From contig JAQFWX010000068.1 in the NCBI GenBank assembly GCA_027605045.1, positions 62,001 through 126,000 of the forward strand: a stretch of DNA of 64,000 nt, read 5' to 3'. The position numbers and the translations under genes are program-made. Numbering within the stretch: the first letter of the stretch is position 1; each line of letters starts with the position of its first letter. Source of the DNA: Phallus indusiatus. Lineage: Eukaryota > Basidiomycota > Agaricomycetes > Phallales > Phallaceae. Below are positions 42,499 to 53,522 of the stretch, in pieces. Under the pieces are notes generated by a model that searched no databases, was not told where the DNA came from, and saw only the letters and a list, made by a program, of their open reading frames with translations.

Positions 42499-42509
42499 AG
42501 AACAAGCTT
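42499..42509 (+). promoter_or_regulatory. Self-priming primer-binding site of family A
   Basis: AGAACAAGCTT begins two bases (GT) after the 5' LTR and is the exact complement of AAGCTTGTTCT in the LTR (42390-42400; 48212-48222 in the intact 3' LTR, 33 bp after TATATA). Same 2-base spacer and 11-base length as in gypsy 1. Confidence 0.75.
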
Positions 42510-42659
42510 CTACTCGCAGACTGGCCGTTTTATCGACACTCGCTATCGAAAAATCGCGCTCAACACCGACTATCGCAGTGTCGTATTTTTCCTTCGAGTC
42601 CCGTCTATAACCGACCCCTCTGCTCCATCTTAAAAACCCCATTTTCCTTTCTCGCTCTC

Positions 42660-43970
42660 ATGGACTCTTCTCCTCCACCCTCTGCACCCCCACTCGTCAC
42701 CCTCAACGATGTGGCGACTATTATTATGCGGCAATTCGCGGAAATGGATGCCCGCATGGCCAGACAGGAATCCCAGGCCTCACAGATGATTGAAGTGCTG
42801 CAGAGCATCCGAGACGCGGCTAGAGCTGCTCCAACCCAAAACCTCCCTGTGGGCGACGCGTCCTCGTCTGGACAACCACCGGCTCCTGAGCATCAAGCCA
42901 GTTCACGCTCTTCCCGAAATACCCGACCTGCTGTACCTCCTTCGTTCGACGGAGATCGCTCCAAGGGTCGTGCCTTTTGGAACACTGTCGAGTTTTACAT
43001 GAGTATATGCAGTCGCGATTTCGAGACTGATGAACTTAAGATCGGCTGGGCGATGTCGTACATGAATGAAGGCCGCGCCCTCACCTTCAGCGAATCTATG
43101 CTGAAAAAGTATCAAAGAGGAGAGAAGCCCTTTGCTGACTGGGACGCCTTTCGGGAAAGATTCAAGGCCGATTTCTTTCCACAATCCGAGCAAGAAGATG
43201 CCATTAACGCCCTCTACTCCAACCGCTATGTCCAGGGCAACAGGACTGTGGAGGAATATGTAGATGCCTTTCGCGTTCTCATTGAGCACGCTGGCTTCAC
43301 GGAAGGACTCGCCATTAACACATACTTTCGTAACGGTCTAGACCCGGCAATTGCGTCTCTAGTAGCGACAATGAAGGACCGACCCGCGCTTCACGACTAT
43401 GAGGGCTGGATCCGACAGGCACGTATGTTTGATATGGACAGGCGTGCCAACGAAGCCTTCACCGCTGCTCGCCGTCGACTCGTAGGCTCTGGGACGACTC
43501 AGACAAATCCCGTAGCTACCTCCATTAACCGATCCCGCCCTAACCCCTTTCCATCGTACCAGGCCCTACAGATTCAGAGGAGGCCCCCTGTCCCTCCCTA
43601 TCAGGCTCCTCCCTACCCACCTCCCAGGCCGGCATCTCAGATCATGCCTGCGCTACCTCCAAGACCTGCGGCTCCTGCTCCTGCACCCCAGGTTAGGCAT
43701 GATCCGATGGATGTTGACGCTGCCCGTCGACGTGCTGGCCCAGAATCCACCAGGTGTCGTCGCTGTGGAGCAGCAGGCCATTGGGCTCGCGAATGCCCTC
43801 GGGCATATGACATTCGATATCTTCAGCCAGAGGAACTAGACGACAGTATCGCACACCTGCTAGCCCAGAAAGACGCGTTAGAAGCCCAGACGCGTGGCGA
43901 CACTGCTCTGACAGAGGGTGAGACTGTAGCTGCAGCAGAGGTAGAGGATTTTCAAAACGGCGACGAGTGA
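42660..43970 (+). CDS. gag: Family A gag, 436 aa
   Basis: Starts MDSSPPPSAPPLVTLNDVAT. The capsid-type domain is in the middle (PPSFDGDRSKGRAFWNTVEF, DWDAFRERFKADFFPQSEQE, TVEEYVDAFRVLIEHAG). A Pro-rich linker follows, then the zinc knuckle CRRCGAAGHWAREC near residue 365. The C-terminus is acidic. The stop at 43968-43970 overlaps the start of the open pol frame, which lies in -1, so pol probably needs -1 frameshifting in the 49-nt overlap 43922-43970. Gag forms the particle in which reverse transcription occurs. Confidence 0.92.
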   Translation: MDSSPPPSAPPLVTLNDVATIIMRQFAEMDARMARQESQASQMIEVLQSIRDAARAAPTQNLPVGDASSSGQPPAPEHQASSRSSRNTRPAVPPSFDGDRSKGRAFWNTVEFYMSICSRDFETDELKIGWAMSYMNEGRALTFSESMLKKYQRGEKPFADWDAFRERFKADFFPQSEQEDAINALYSNRYVQGNRTVEEYVDAFRVLIEHAGFTEGLAINTYFRNGLDPAIASLVATMKDRPALHDYEGWIRQARMFDMDRRANEAFTAARRRLVGSGTTQTNPVATSINRSRPNPFPSYQALQIQRRPPVPPYQAPPYPPPRPASQIMPALPPRPAAPAPAPQVRHDPMDVDAARRRAGPESTRCRRCGAAGHWARECPRAYDIRYLQPEELDDSIAHLLAQKDALEAQTRGDTALTEGETVAAAEVEDFQNGDE

Positions 43971-46900
43971 TAGATGCACCCTCGTTGCCGACATCTAATA
44001 GATTCGACATTTTGTACATAGATCGCGAACAAAATGACACTCCTGATTCGAATCTAACTACCCCTGCTGCATCCCCTGCTAAAACCAAAGAACCGCCTCC
44101 ACCTGCCACACGTTCTGCTTCTACCCCATGTATGCTGTCGCCTTCTCAACGTCGTGCCTTGCCAAAGGAATACCGACTCGCAGCTACCGCCGGTACGCAG
44201 AAGCTGGAGATCCCTGTAGAGCTGCAAAGTGTTGACACTGGAGCCCTGCTGCACAGCAAGGCCATGTTGGACACTGGAGCTAGCGGTATGTTCCTCGATC
44301 GCGACTTTGTCGAGAAACATCGGCTTCCCTCCGTACACCTTGCTAAACCCATTCCCGTGTTTAACGTCGACGGTACACCCAACCATGCTGGTTCTATCAC
44401 CCACGTCGTCGACCTCGTTGTTCGCTTTCGAGATCACTCCGAACGCACCCTATTCGCTGTTACCTCGCTCAAGTATCCCGTCTTGTTTGGATTACCGTGG
44501 TTCAAGGCTCACAATCCCGTCATAGACTACACGACGGGTCAAGTAGAGTTCATGCGCTGTAGCCCCAGTTGTCGGTCTTGCGCTCCACGCTGGCCAGCGG
44601 GTAAGCTCTCTAAGCGTGCATTCCAACAGATCCAGCGTGCACCTCTACCAGAGCTTGACGACACCGAGGGCGATGATCCTGACATACCAGACCTGGTTGA
44701 CGTCGAGTCCGAGATTGAGGAAGGTGATCGACTGTTCGCGATATCAATGCTACCCGATGAGCCCGACACTCACCGCATATATGCCACCGAGACCATCTCC
44801 CAGCGACTGGCTCAGGCCCACGCCAACAACGCAGACGCACCAGCTCCCAAGGGTTTTCGGGATATCGTGCCAGAGATGTTCCACGACTTTGCCGACATTT
44901 TCTCGAAGGAGTCGTTCGACTCGTTGCCGCAGTCGAAGAAGTGGGATCACCCGATAGAGCTTGTGCCAGGTTCTGAGCCTAAGTCTTGTAAGATCTACCC
45001 ATTGTCACCTAACGAACAGGCCGAGTTAGATGCGTTTCTGGAAGAAAACCTCGCATCTGGACGAATCCGACCCTCCAAGTCGCCCATGGCGTCCCCAGTA
45101 TTCTTCATCAAGAAGAAAGATGGCTCTCTCCGTCTTATTCAAGACTATCGCGCATTGAATGCCATGACAATCAAAAATCGCTACCCGCTGCCTCTGATCT
45201 CTGAGCTCATCAATAAGCTGCAGGGTGCCCGGTACTTTACCAAACTGGACGTGCGCTGGGGCTACAACAACGTACGGATAAAGGAAGGAGATGAGTGGAA
45301 GGCGGCTTTCCGCACCAATCGCGGCCTTTTCGAGCCCTTGGTGATGTTTTTTGGTCTCACTAACAGTCCCGCCACCTTCCAGACGATGATGAACGAGATC
45401 TTTGAAGACATGATCTCAGAGGGTGTCGTTGCCGTCTACATCGACGACATCCTCATCTACACTCGAGATCGGGAACAGCATGATCACATCACTCGACGCG
45501 TTCTCGAACGTCTTCGTGAACACAAGCTCTATCTCAAGGCAGAGAAATGTGAGTTTTGCCGGACTAAGATCGAATACCTAGGCGTCGTCATTTCCGAGAA
45601 CACCGTCGAGATGGACCCCGCGAAAGTCTCAGGTGTCAGAGACTGGCCTGTCCCGAAGAACGTCACTGAGGTTCAGTCCTTCTTAGGTTTTGCCAACTTT
45701 TATCGTCGGTTTATCAAGGACTTTGCGCGTATTGCCAATCCCATGTTCGGGCTAACCAAGAAAGATACGCCCTTCGTCTGGTCCGACACTTGTCAGCACG
45801 CTTTCGATACTCTGAAGTCGTCGATCACCTCTGCCCCCATTCTCCTCATTCCCAACCCCGCCAATCCTTACCGGGTCGAAGCAGACAGCTCCGACTTCGC
45901 AACAGGCGCGGTTCTCTCACAGTTGTCGAACGAGGATGGTAAATGGCACCCTGTTGCGTTCTTCTCGAAGGCCCTTAGCCCTGTCGAACGCAACTACGAG
46001 ATTCACGACAAGGAGATGCTGGCTATCATACGATCTTTGGAGGAATGGCGACACTTTCTCGAAGGCGCATCTCACCCTATCGACATACGGACTGATCACA
46101 AGAATCTCGAGTATTTCATGTCCGCGCGTAACCTCAATCGTCGTCAAGCCAGATGGTCAGTATATCTCTCACGATTCGACTTTACTCTGCAGCATATACC
46201 GGGTAAGTCGATGGGTAAACCTGATGGCTTATCCCGTCGCCCAGATCATGGCTCGGGAAAGGACGACAATCGTGGCGTCACCCTAATCCGACCCGAAATG
46301 TTTGCAATCAATGCTCTGCAAACATTCCGTCTTAAAGGGGAGGAGGAGGACCTTCTACGCCAGATTCGCAAGGCCAATCGGGAAGGCAAGGTCGAGGATA
46401 GTGTGTCCAAAGCCGTTGCAACACTTCGTGCACTGGGTGGTCGTTCAGCTCACTCGTCGGAATGGTTTGAAGACCAGGACCTCCTCTACTATCGCGGCAA
46501 GGTTTACGTGCCAAATGTGGACGAGTTGCGTCGGAAAATCCTTTCCAGACACCACGACACCAAACTCGGTGGTCACCCGGGTCGTTTCAAGACTCTTGAG
46601 CTCGTTTCGCGCACCTTTTGGTGGCCAGGTGTCTCTAGGTATGTACAACGCTATGTAGAGGCCTGCGACATGTGTCTACGTACGAAACCGTCTCGTCATG
46701 CTCCCTATGGACTTCTCCGACCCACAGAAGTGCCAAGTCGACCTTGGGAACACATCTCAGTCGACTTCATCGTGGAACTGCCAGAATCTAACGGTTTTGA
46801 CGCGATCCTCTCTGTCGTCGACTCTCTCACCAAACGGGTTCATTTCGTGCCGACATTTACGACACTTGACGCGACAGGTCTGGCCCGTCTGTACCTTCAA

Positions 46901-47911
46901 CATGTCTGGAAGCTCCATGGTCTCCCCATGAAGGTGATCTCTGACAGGGGCCCCCAGTTTGCGTCCCGCTTCACGCAGGAGCTTTCTAGGCTCCTTGGCA
47001 TACGGCTTGCACCCTCTACGGCATATCATCCTCAAACCGATGGTCAAACAGAGCGCGTCAATGCAGAAGTCGAGCAGTATCTTCGACTTTTCACCTCAGA
47101 GCGACAGGACGACTGGGACCAGCTGCTGCCCATGGCTGAGTTCGCATACAACAACCATGTACACTCAGCCACGCGTTCAACCCCCTTTGAACTCGACACT
47201 GGACGACATCCTCGTATGGGATTCGAACCGCTGGTTGCCGACTCGAAGATCGAATCTGTCAACGAGTTCAAGACGCGCATGGAGTCGACAATAGAGGAAG
47301 CCAAGGCCGCTATAGCCAGGTCGAAGGACGAGATGGCCAAGTACTACGATCGGAAACACATCCCGGCACCTGAATACAAGGTTGGCGACAAGGTATACCT
47401 TGATTCGAGCGACATCCGTACCACCAGGCCCTCCGCCAAGTTATCGCATCGGTACTTGGGGCCTTTTCCGATAGTCAGCAAGGTCGGGTCGCACGCATAC
47501 AAGCTGCGTTTACCACTGTCGATGTCAAGGCTTCATCCAGTGTTCCACGTCGGGAAGTTACGTCCAAAGGTTGAAGACACAATCCCGGGCCGTCGCGTTA
47601 AGGCTCCACCACCTCCTGAGATCAGAGACGATGGTGAACACTATGTCGTGGAACGGATTTTGGATAGTCGTGTCTTCCGGAGACGACTCGAGTACAAGGT
47701 GCGTTGGGAAGGCTATGGTCCCGAGCATGACCAGTGGGAACCCGAGTCGAATATTGCAGCCCCGGATCTCATTAAGGATTTCCACCGCGAACATCCGAGT
47801 GCGCCACGCTCGATAAATGGCCTTCTTTTCCATCGTCGCCCTCGGTTTGATTTCTCTAAGCTACAGGCGTCATTAGTCGAAGCTACAGGCGTCGGGACGC
47901 CGCCTCGTTGA
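43967..47911 (+). CDS. pol: Family A pol: protease, RT, RNase H, integrase, chromodomain, 1314 aa
   Basis: The open frame has no ATG at its start (GTG at 43967), so it is likely translated as gag-pol. In order: protease LDTGASGMFLDRDF (about residue 100); RT with [14 protein letters not shown] (about 500); RNase H VEADSSDFATGAVLSQ (about 640); integrase zinc domain HHDTKLGGH...CDMCLR (about 865); DDE core VDFIVELP, SDRGPQFASR and TERVNAEVEQ (about 930-1030); GPF motif RYLGPFPIVSKVG; chromodomain [20 protein letters not shown] with [12 protein letters not shown] (about 1225-1270). All catalytic acids are present and no stop interrupts it, so the enzyme could be active. Its broken sister lies on both sides on the other strand. 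Confidence 0.95.
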   Translation: MIDAPSLPTSNRFDILYIDREQNDTPDSNLTTPAASPAKTKEPPPPATRSASTPCMLSPSQRRALPKEYRLAATAGTQKLEIPVELQSVDTGALLHSKAMLDTGASGMFLDRDFVEKHRLPSVHLAKPIPVFNVDGTPNHAGSITHVVDLVVRFRDHSERTLFAVTSLKYPVLFGLPWFKAHNPVIDYTTGQVEFMRCSPSCRSCAPRWPAGKLSKRAFQQIQRAPLPELDDTEGDDPDIPDLVDVESEIEEGDRLFAISMLPDEPDTHRIYATETISQRLAQAHANNADAPAPKGFRDIVPEMFHDFADIFSKESFDSLPQSKKWDHPIELVPGSEPKSCKIYPLSPNEQAELDAFLEENLASGRIRPSKSPMASPVFFIKKKDGSLRLIQDYRALNAMTIKNRYPLPLISELINKLQGARYFTKLDVRWGYNNVRIKEGDEWKAAFRTNRGLFEPLVMFFGLTNSPATFQTMMNEIFEDMISEGVVAVYIDDILIYTRDREQHDHITRRVLERLREHKLYLKAEKCEFCRTKIEYLGVVISENTVEMDPAKVSGVRDWPVPKNVTEVQSFLGFANFYRRFIKDFARIANPMFGLTKKDTPFVWSDTCQHAFDTLKSSITSAPILLIPNPANPYRVEADSSDFATGAVLSQLSNEDGKWHPVAFFSKALSPVERNYEIHDKEMLAIIRSLEEWRHFLEGASHPIDIRTDHKNLEYFMSARNLNRRQARWSVYLSRFDFTLQHIPGKSMGKPDGLSRRPDHGSGKDDNRGVTLIRPEMFAINALQTFRLKGEEEDLLRQIRKANREGKVEDSVSKAVATLRALGGRSAHSSEWFEDQDLLYYRGKVYVPNVDELRRKILSRHHDTKLGGHPGRFKTLELVSRTFWWPGVSRYVQRYVEACDMCLRTKPSRHAPYGLLRPTEVPSRPWEHISVDFIVELPESNGFDAILSVVDSLTKRVHFVPTFTTLDATGLARLYLQHVWKLHGLPMKVISDRGPQFASRFTQELSRLLGIRLAPSTAYHPQTDGQTERVNAEVEQYLRLFTSERQDDWDQLLPMAEFAYNNHVHSATRSTPFELDTGRHPRMGFEPLVADSKIESVNEFKTRMESTIEEAKAAIARSKDEMAKYYDRKHIPAPEYKVGDKVYLDSSDIRTTRPSAKLSHRYLGPFPIVSKVGSHAYKLRLPLSMSRLHPVFHVGKLRPKVEDTIPGRRVKAPPPPEIRDDGEHYVVERILDSRVFRRRLEYKVRWEGYGPEHDQWEPESNIAAPDLIKDFHREHPSAPRSINGLLFHRRPRFDFSKLQASLVEATGVGTPPR

Positions 47912-47922
47912 AGGGGGGATGG
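47910..47922 (+). promoter_or_regulatory. Polypurine tract
   Basis: GAAGGGGGGATGG directly before the 3' LTR, overlapping the end of pol; the primer for plus-strand DNA in gypsy elements. Confidence 0.8.
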
Positions 47923-48318
47923 TGTCAGGGTACGCTACCGCCGTCTCTCATTTTCTTATTTATTATCATCGGCATCGTCCCTTTTCTATTTTATTTATCA
48001 TTTCCATATTTTACTTTCACTCTCCGTTTCCTTGTTCTGTCTCTATTCCACTTTCTCTACTCGCGCGCGTCGCGCGCTCGTACCCGGCGTGATGCCCGTG
48101 ACATCACGTCGCTTAGGTTCGGCTTGGGCGCCTGGCACTTAGCTGTGTCAGGGCCGCACGCCGCGTCGTCGTTTTATGTATATAGTCGTTGTACCTAGAG
48201 TGAGGGTCCCTAAGCTTGTTCTCTTAGGATCCCCTCCCTCTAGGTGAGTAGTTAGTTTCCCTTCCAATATATTGCCTTAGGATCCCCTCCCTCTAGTCTG
48301 AGCTGAGTAGCCCTAACA
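47923..48318 (+). repeat. 3' LTR of the full-length family A element
   Basis: 396 bp. TATATA at 48179-48184. A direct repeat, TTAGGATCCCCTCCCTCTAG, occurs twice in its second half. Confidence 0.9.
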
Positions 48319-50230
48319 GCTGCAGCGCATGAACTCTACTTGACCAGTTGTGTAGTCTATGACGGGATTGTGAGCCTTGAACCATGGCAGCCCAAATAGG
48401 ACGGGATACTTGAGCGAGGTAACGGCGAACAAGGTGCGTTCAGAGTGATCCCGAAATCGAACAACCAGGTCGACGACGTGGGTGATAGAGCCAGCATGGT
48501 TGGGCGTGCCATCGACATTGAACACGGGAATTGGTCTAGGAAGTCGCACGGCGGGAAGCCAATGTTTGTCGACAAAATTGCGATCGAGGAACATACCGCT
48601 AGCTCCAGTGTCCAGCATGGCCTTGCTGTGCAGCAGGGCTCCAGTGTCAACACTCTGTAGTTCCACCGGGATCTCTAGTTTCTGCGTACCAGCGGTAGCT
48701 GCGAGTCGGTATTCGCTTGGCAATGCGCGATGTTGAGAAGGCGACAGCATACATGGAGTTGAAACAGAGCGTGTAGCAGGTGGAGACGATTCTTCGGGTT
48801 TAGCAGGGGATGCAGCAGGGGTAGTTAGATTCGAATCAGAAGTGTCATTTTGTTCGCGATCTATGTACAAAATGTCGAATCTATTAGATGTCGGCAACGA
48901 GGGTGCATCTATCACTCGTCGCCGTTTTGAAAATCCTCTACCTCTGCTGCGGCTACAGTCTCCCCTTCTGTCAGAGCAGAGTCACCACGTGTCTGAGCTT
49001 CTAGCGCGTCTTTCTGGGCCAGCAGATGCGTGATACTGTTGTCTAGTTCCTCGGGCTGAAGATATCGGATGTCATATGCCCGAGGGCATTCGCGAGCCCA
49101 ATGGCCTGCTGCTCCACAGCGACGGCACCTGGTTGATTCTAGGCCGGCACGTTGACGGGCTGTCAGGGTACGCTACCGCCGTCTCTCATTTTCTTATTTA
49201 TTATCATCGGCATCGTTTCTTTTCTATTTTATTTATCCTTTCCATATTTTACTTTCACTCTCCGTTTCCTTGTTCTGTCTCTATTTCACTTTCTCTACTC
49301 GCGCGCGTCGCGCGCTCGTACCCGGCGTGATGTCCGTGACATCACGTCGCTTAGGTTCGGCTTGGGCGCCTGGCACTTAGTTGTGTCAGGGCCACACGCC
49401 GCGTCGTCGTTTTATGTATATAGTAGCTGTACCTAGAGTGAGGGTCCCTAAGCTTGTTCTCTTAGGATCCCCTCCCTCTAGGTGAGTAGTTAGTTTCCCT
49501 TCCAATATATTCTCTTAGGATCCCCTCCCTCTAGTGTGAGCTGAGTAGCCCTAACACGGGCAGCGTCAACGTCCATCGGATCATGCCTAACCTGTGGCGC
49601 AGGAGCAGGAGCCGCAGGTCTGGGAGGTAACACGGGCATGATTTGAGATGCTGGCCTGGGAGGCGGATAGGGAGGAGCCTGGTAGGAAGGGGCAGGGGGT
49701 CTCCTCTGGATCTGGAGGGTCTGATATGATGGAAAAGGGTTGGGACGAGGTCGATTAATGGGGACAGCTGCGGGATTTGTCTGAGCTGTTCCAGAGCCCA
49801 CGAGTCGGCGGCGAGCAGCGGTGAAGGCCTCGTTGGCACGCCTGTCCATGTCAAACATGCGTGCTTGCCTGATCCAGCCTTCGTAGTCGTGGAGTGCGGG
49901 TCGGTCTTTCATCGTCGCTACCAGAGATGCAATTGCCGGGTCTAAACCATTACGAAAGTATGTGTTAATGGCGAGTCCTTCCGTAAAGCCAGCGTGCTCA
50001 ATGAGTACGCGGAAGGCGTCTACATACTCTTCCACAGTCCTGTTGCCTTGGACGTAGCGGTTGGAGTAGAGGGCGTTAATGGCATCTTCTTGCTCGGATT
50101 GTGGAAAGAAATCGGCCTTGAATCTTTCCCGGAAGGCATCCCAGTCGGCGAAGGGCTTCTCTCCTCTTTGATACCTTTTCAGCATAGATTCGCTGAAGGT
50201 AAGGGCACGACCTTCATTCATGTACGACAT
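48319..50230 (-). pseudogene. gag and protease start of the decayed family A element
   Basis: The minus strand carries gag from SYMNEGRALTFSESML (50230) to PAPQVRHDPMDVDAAR (about 49562), a solo LTR, then the zinc-knuckle remnant and protease LDTGASGMFLDRNF (48915-48324). The first about 125 gag residues are missing where the LTR at 50246-50600 sits. The sister element interrupts it at 48319. Confidence 0.85.
49161..49556 (+). mobile_element. Family A solo LTR in gag
   Basis: 396 bp, target duplication CGGGC at 49156-49160 and 49557-49561. Confidence 0.9.
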
Positions 50231-50245
50231 CGCCCAGCCGATCTT

Positions 50246-50600
50246 TGTCAGGGTACACTACCGCGTCCCCTCCTTTTTCCTTATTTATTATCCTCGGTAT
50301 ATGTTCATTTCCATTTCATTTACATTTCCCGTACATTAAATCCACCTTTCGTTTGCTCCCTCCGTCTCTATTTCACATTCTTTACTCTTTCATACCCGGT
50401 GATGCCCGTGACATCACGTCGCTTAGGCGGCACTTAGCTGTGTCAGGGCCACACGCCGCGTCGTCGTTTATGTATATAGTAGCTGTACCTAGAGTGAGGG
50501 TCCCTTGTTCTCTTAGGATCCTTAGGTGAGTAGTTAGTTTCTCCCTCAATATATTTACTTAGGATCCCCTCCCTCTAGTGTGAGCTGAGTAGCCCTAACA
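50246..50600 (+). mobile_element. Diverged family A LTR with flanking deletion
   Basis: 355 bp with several internal deletions compared with family A. The flanks ATCTT and ACTGC do not match, and 464 bp of the element (as measured in the intact sister) are missing at the junction. It is an end product of recombination rather than a simple insertion. Confidence 0.75.
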
Positions 50601-50684
50601 ACTGCGATAGTCGGTGTCGAGCGCGATTTTTCAATAACGAGTGTCGATAGAAACGACCAGTCTGCGAGTAGAAGCTTGTTCTAC
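50601..50684 (-). other. Untranslated leader of the decayed family A element
   Basis: Matches 42497-42575 including the self-priming site GTAGAACAAGCTT next to the LTR. Confidence 0.7.
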
Positions 50685-51080
50685 TGTTAGGGCTACTCAG
50701 CTCACACTAGAGGGAGGGGATCCTAAGAGAATATATTGGAAGGGAAACTAACTACTCACCTAGAGGGAGGGGATCCTAAGAGAACAAGCTTAGGGACCCT
50801 CACTCTAGGTACAGCTACTATATACATAAAACGACGACGCGGCGTGCGGCCCTGACACAGCTAAGTGCCAGGCGCCCAAGCCGAACCTAAGCGACGTGAT
50901 GTCACGGGCATCACGCCGGGTACGAGCGCACGACGCGCGCGAGTAGAGAAAGTGAAATAGAGACAGAACAAGGAAACGGAGAGTGAAAGTAAAATATGGA
51001 AATGATAAATAAAATAGAAAAGGAACGATGCCGATGATAATAAATAAGAAAATGAGAGACGGCGGTAGCGTACCCTGACA
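50685..51080 (-). repeat. Family A LTR (right end of decayed element)
   Basis: 396 bp. On its right it abuts copia integrase directly. Confidence 0.85.
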
Positions 51081-51660
51081 ATGTGCACAGCATAATTAAA
51101 CGCCTCGCCCCAGTAACGCAGGTCCATTTGCGCAGAATGCAACATGCACCGAACCATTGCAAATATAATGGCAATCGCTCGCTCAACGATCCCATTCTGT
51201 TCCGGTGTGTAAGGTACGGTTGTCTCGGCAATGATGCCATTCTTCTTGCAAAATTCATTGAGCTCATCATTAATTAGCTCTCGACCATTGTCACAGCGCA
51301 GACGCTTCAACATCATGCCGGATTGTTGTTCCAGCATCGTGATGATTTCTCGCAGGGCTTTTATTGCTTCGCCCTTCGTACGGAGCAATCGACCGACCGG
51401 GAATCTTGTTGCCGCTTCTACCACTAGAAGTGCAAACCTCGCCCTGGACCAAGTCTCGACATAGAACGGGCCAGTCAGATCAACAGTGATCAGGTCCATC
51501 TTGGCATGTTCGGTCTCGCTCGCTTTCGGGAATGGCAATCGGTGAGACTTCCCAGTCACACATCCTTCGCACACATGGTCAAATTCATTCATCGCTGATA
51601 TCTCCAGACCCTTCACCATATCTTTGCGCGTCATCTCTCGGATTGCATCAAGGTGAAGGT
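51081..51660 (-). pseudogene. copia integrase fragment
   Basis: The minus strand reads HLDAIREMTRKDMVKGLEIS, CEGCVTGKSHRLPFPKASET, DLTGPFYVETWSRARFALLV, RCDNGRELINDELNEFC, TTVPYTPEQNGIVERA and ends YAVHIV at the gypsy LTR. Zinc-domain CxxC and the DDE core (D of DLTGPF, D of CDNGRE, E of GIVERA) are present. The downstream part of integrase and RT is lost. Confidence 0.88.
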
Positions 51661-52862
51661 TGTCAGAGTACGCTACCGCGTCCCCTCATTTTCCTTATTT
51701 ATTATCATCGGCATATGTTTACTTCCATTTCATTTACATTTCCCGTCCATTACTTCCACTTTCCGTTTCCTTGTTCTGCCTCTATTTCACTTTCTTTACT
51801 CGCGCGCGTCGCGCTGTAACGATCCGATGAATATAGCTTTGTGTATGCCGGCTATATGTGATCGGAATAACTACTAGATATTTGATTATAGAGGTCGTTA
51901 GTCTACCGTGGAGCGGGTCCTGGTGCTGATTTCGGGTAATGAGAGAACGGGTAGATGGGGAATGAGGATGTGGGGATGTATGCGCTGATATCGAAACCAA
52001 CACAGACAAAACACCAACAACAACTGCAACGACTAGGAGAGATCGTATGCAAATGTGTAAGTGATATAATGAACAGGCGTCGGCAAAAGACTTGGGTTGC
52101 GACTTAGTATGGAGGATCTACAATCAAATGATGACAGTTATCCTTCTGCGAGTTAGTGAAGCGACAATAGAATTGAAATGAAAATCGCTAGTTTATACTC
52201 CGAGACCTCACTCAGAGTTAATCCAAAGATAAAGATGTGAGCGTAGAATTAGACTAGAGACGAAACTTGACTTGAACTTGAACTGAGCTTGACTTAAACT
52301 GAACTGGACTTAAACTGTGAGACAACCCGTATCGGTAGATTGCTGCTGTTACAAGTATTTACATGCAGTATTTATACCTTTCAAGAAACATAGCATTGGT
52401 AAGACGATTATTCATCGTTCACCAAGATGACAAATAGAAAGAAACAAAAAGAACAAAAGGGAACAAAAGAAATATGGAATGGGGGGTGCGAGAGAGGAAT
52501 GAGTAATACAATTACAACAAAAAGAGTGATATCACAAATCAATAGGAGAAATGATGAAACCCAAACAAAAGAACAAAAGAAAAACCAACAAAACCGGCCT
52601 AAGACACAGCCTTTGTCAGAACTGGCACCCAACTCTTCCCGCGCTGCCTCTTTATCCTGAATCGCATCGTTACCATCCTAATCTTCTTACTGATCGGTCA
52701 TCCATCGATAGGATCGTCTTCGTCATGAATATGATACATTCATGAATCCTAAGGCTATGCTTAGTATCCTCGGATCGCGCACCAGATCAGCATGGAGCTC
52801 AGCATAGGCCAAGGGGGAGATCTTAGTTATATCATATGGTGTTTTGATCGATAGATACTATT

Positions 52863-53306
52863 CTAATCTTCTTCGTTGACTAGGTCTTGGTATAATTTGC
52901 ATAGGTCGCATGCGATTTCGATTAGTACGTAGTCGAGGGGCATCGGGGGCAGGTTCTTCGGGTTCTTCATATTCTGGCAATGGAGTTGTAGGCTGGTGGG
53001 GAGGGGTTCTACAAAAACATCCCAGGGAGCGTCTAGAAAGAGAACATAATTGTGGAATAAGGCAGGTCGATAGAAAATAAGACGCCAAATGAGAATCCCA
53101 GGGCGATGTGATACGAGGGCCCTGATCAGAGTATACGATGCTTGCATAATCGGTATATGAACGTTTTCGTCTACTTTGACTTCATCGGGTAATTGTAGAT
53201 CGTCGTAAAAATACCGAAACTCGAGTGCTGGATTAGCGTATCGTGGCCAGGGATTATCTTCTTCCACTTCTACTTCGTCGCTCTCCAATTGATATTCGCG
53301 AACCAT
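52863..53306 (-). CDS. Novel ORF 2 of the unclassified insertion, 147 aa
   Basis: Starts MVREYQLESDEVEVEEDNPW at a genuine ATG. An acidic N-terminus is followed by an aromatic-rich region (FRYFYDDLQLPDEV, RPGILIWRLIFYRPALFHNY) and a helical C-terminus (LIEIACDLCKLYQDLVNEED). No family is recognised and no Cys/His motif is visible. It lies about 220 bp downstream of ORF 1 on the same strand; the two may be exons of one gene or two genes. Confidence 0.4.
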   Translation of the reverse strand: MVREYQLESDEVEVEEDNPWPRYANPALEFRYFYDDLQLPDEVKVDENVHIPIMQASYTLIRALVSHRPGILIWRLIFYRPALFHNYVLFLDAPWDVFVEPLPTSLQLHCQNMKNPKNLPPMPLDYVLIEIACDLCKLYQDLVNEED

Positions 53307-53522
53307 AGTCTGAAAGTTTTCATGTCTTCTATATGGAGGGGAGAATTAAAATTGGGATAAAAGGGAAATGGAATGATGGAAAGTGTGCGATAGCCAATAG
53401 GTTGGATGGACATAATGGTGAAAAAGACAAAAGTTGAAAAGAATTTAAGCTCCGAAACAAGAAGGATGTTTTTAGGTGAATGGATAGGTGCGAAACTTCT
53501 CTTGTAGTATTCCTTTTATTCT

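Larger units (their letters stand above)
41465..48318 (+). mobile_element. Ty3/gypsy family A, full-length copy with open gag and pol
   Basis: LTRs of 396 bp (5' LTR 41465-42496 including a nested insertion; 3' LTR 47923-48318), target duplication GCTGC at 41460-41464 and 48319-48323. The LTRs differ at about two positions by eye. Both gag and pol are open. It landed head-on in the protease region of an older copy of its own family. Confidence 0.93.
35839..51080 (-). mobile_element. Ty3/gypsy family A, decayed minus-strand copy riddled with insertions
   Basis: LTRs at 35839-36233 and 50685-51080 and an internal region homologous to the intact element at 41465-48318. Insertions within it are MITEs at 36554-37082 and 39942-40470, LTRs at 37748-38542, 49161-49556 and 50246-50600, and a complete sister element at 41465-48318. 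The 5-bp flanks do not match (ACATT versus ATGTG), and copia sequence is missing between them, so the two ends probably belonged to two separate insertions fused by recombination. Confidence 0.8.
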
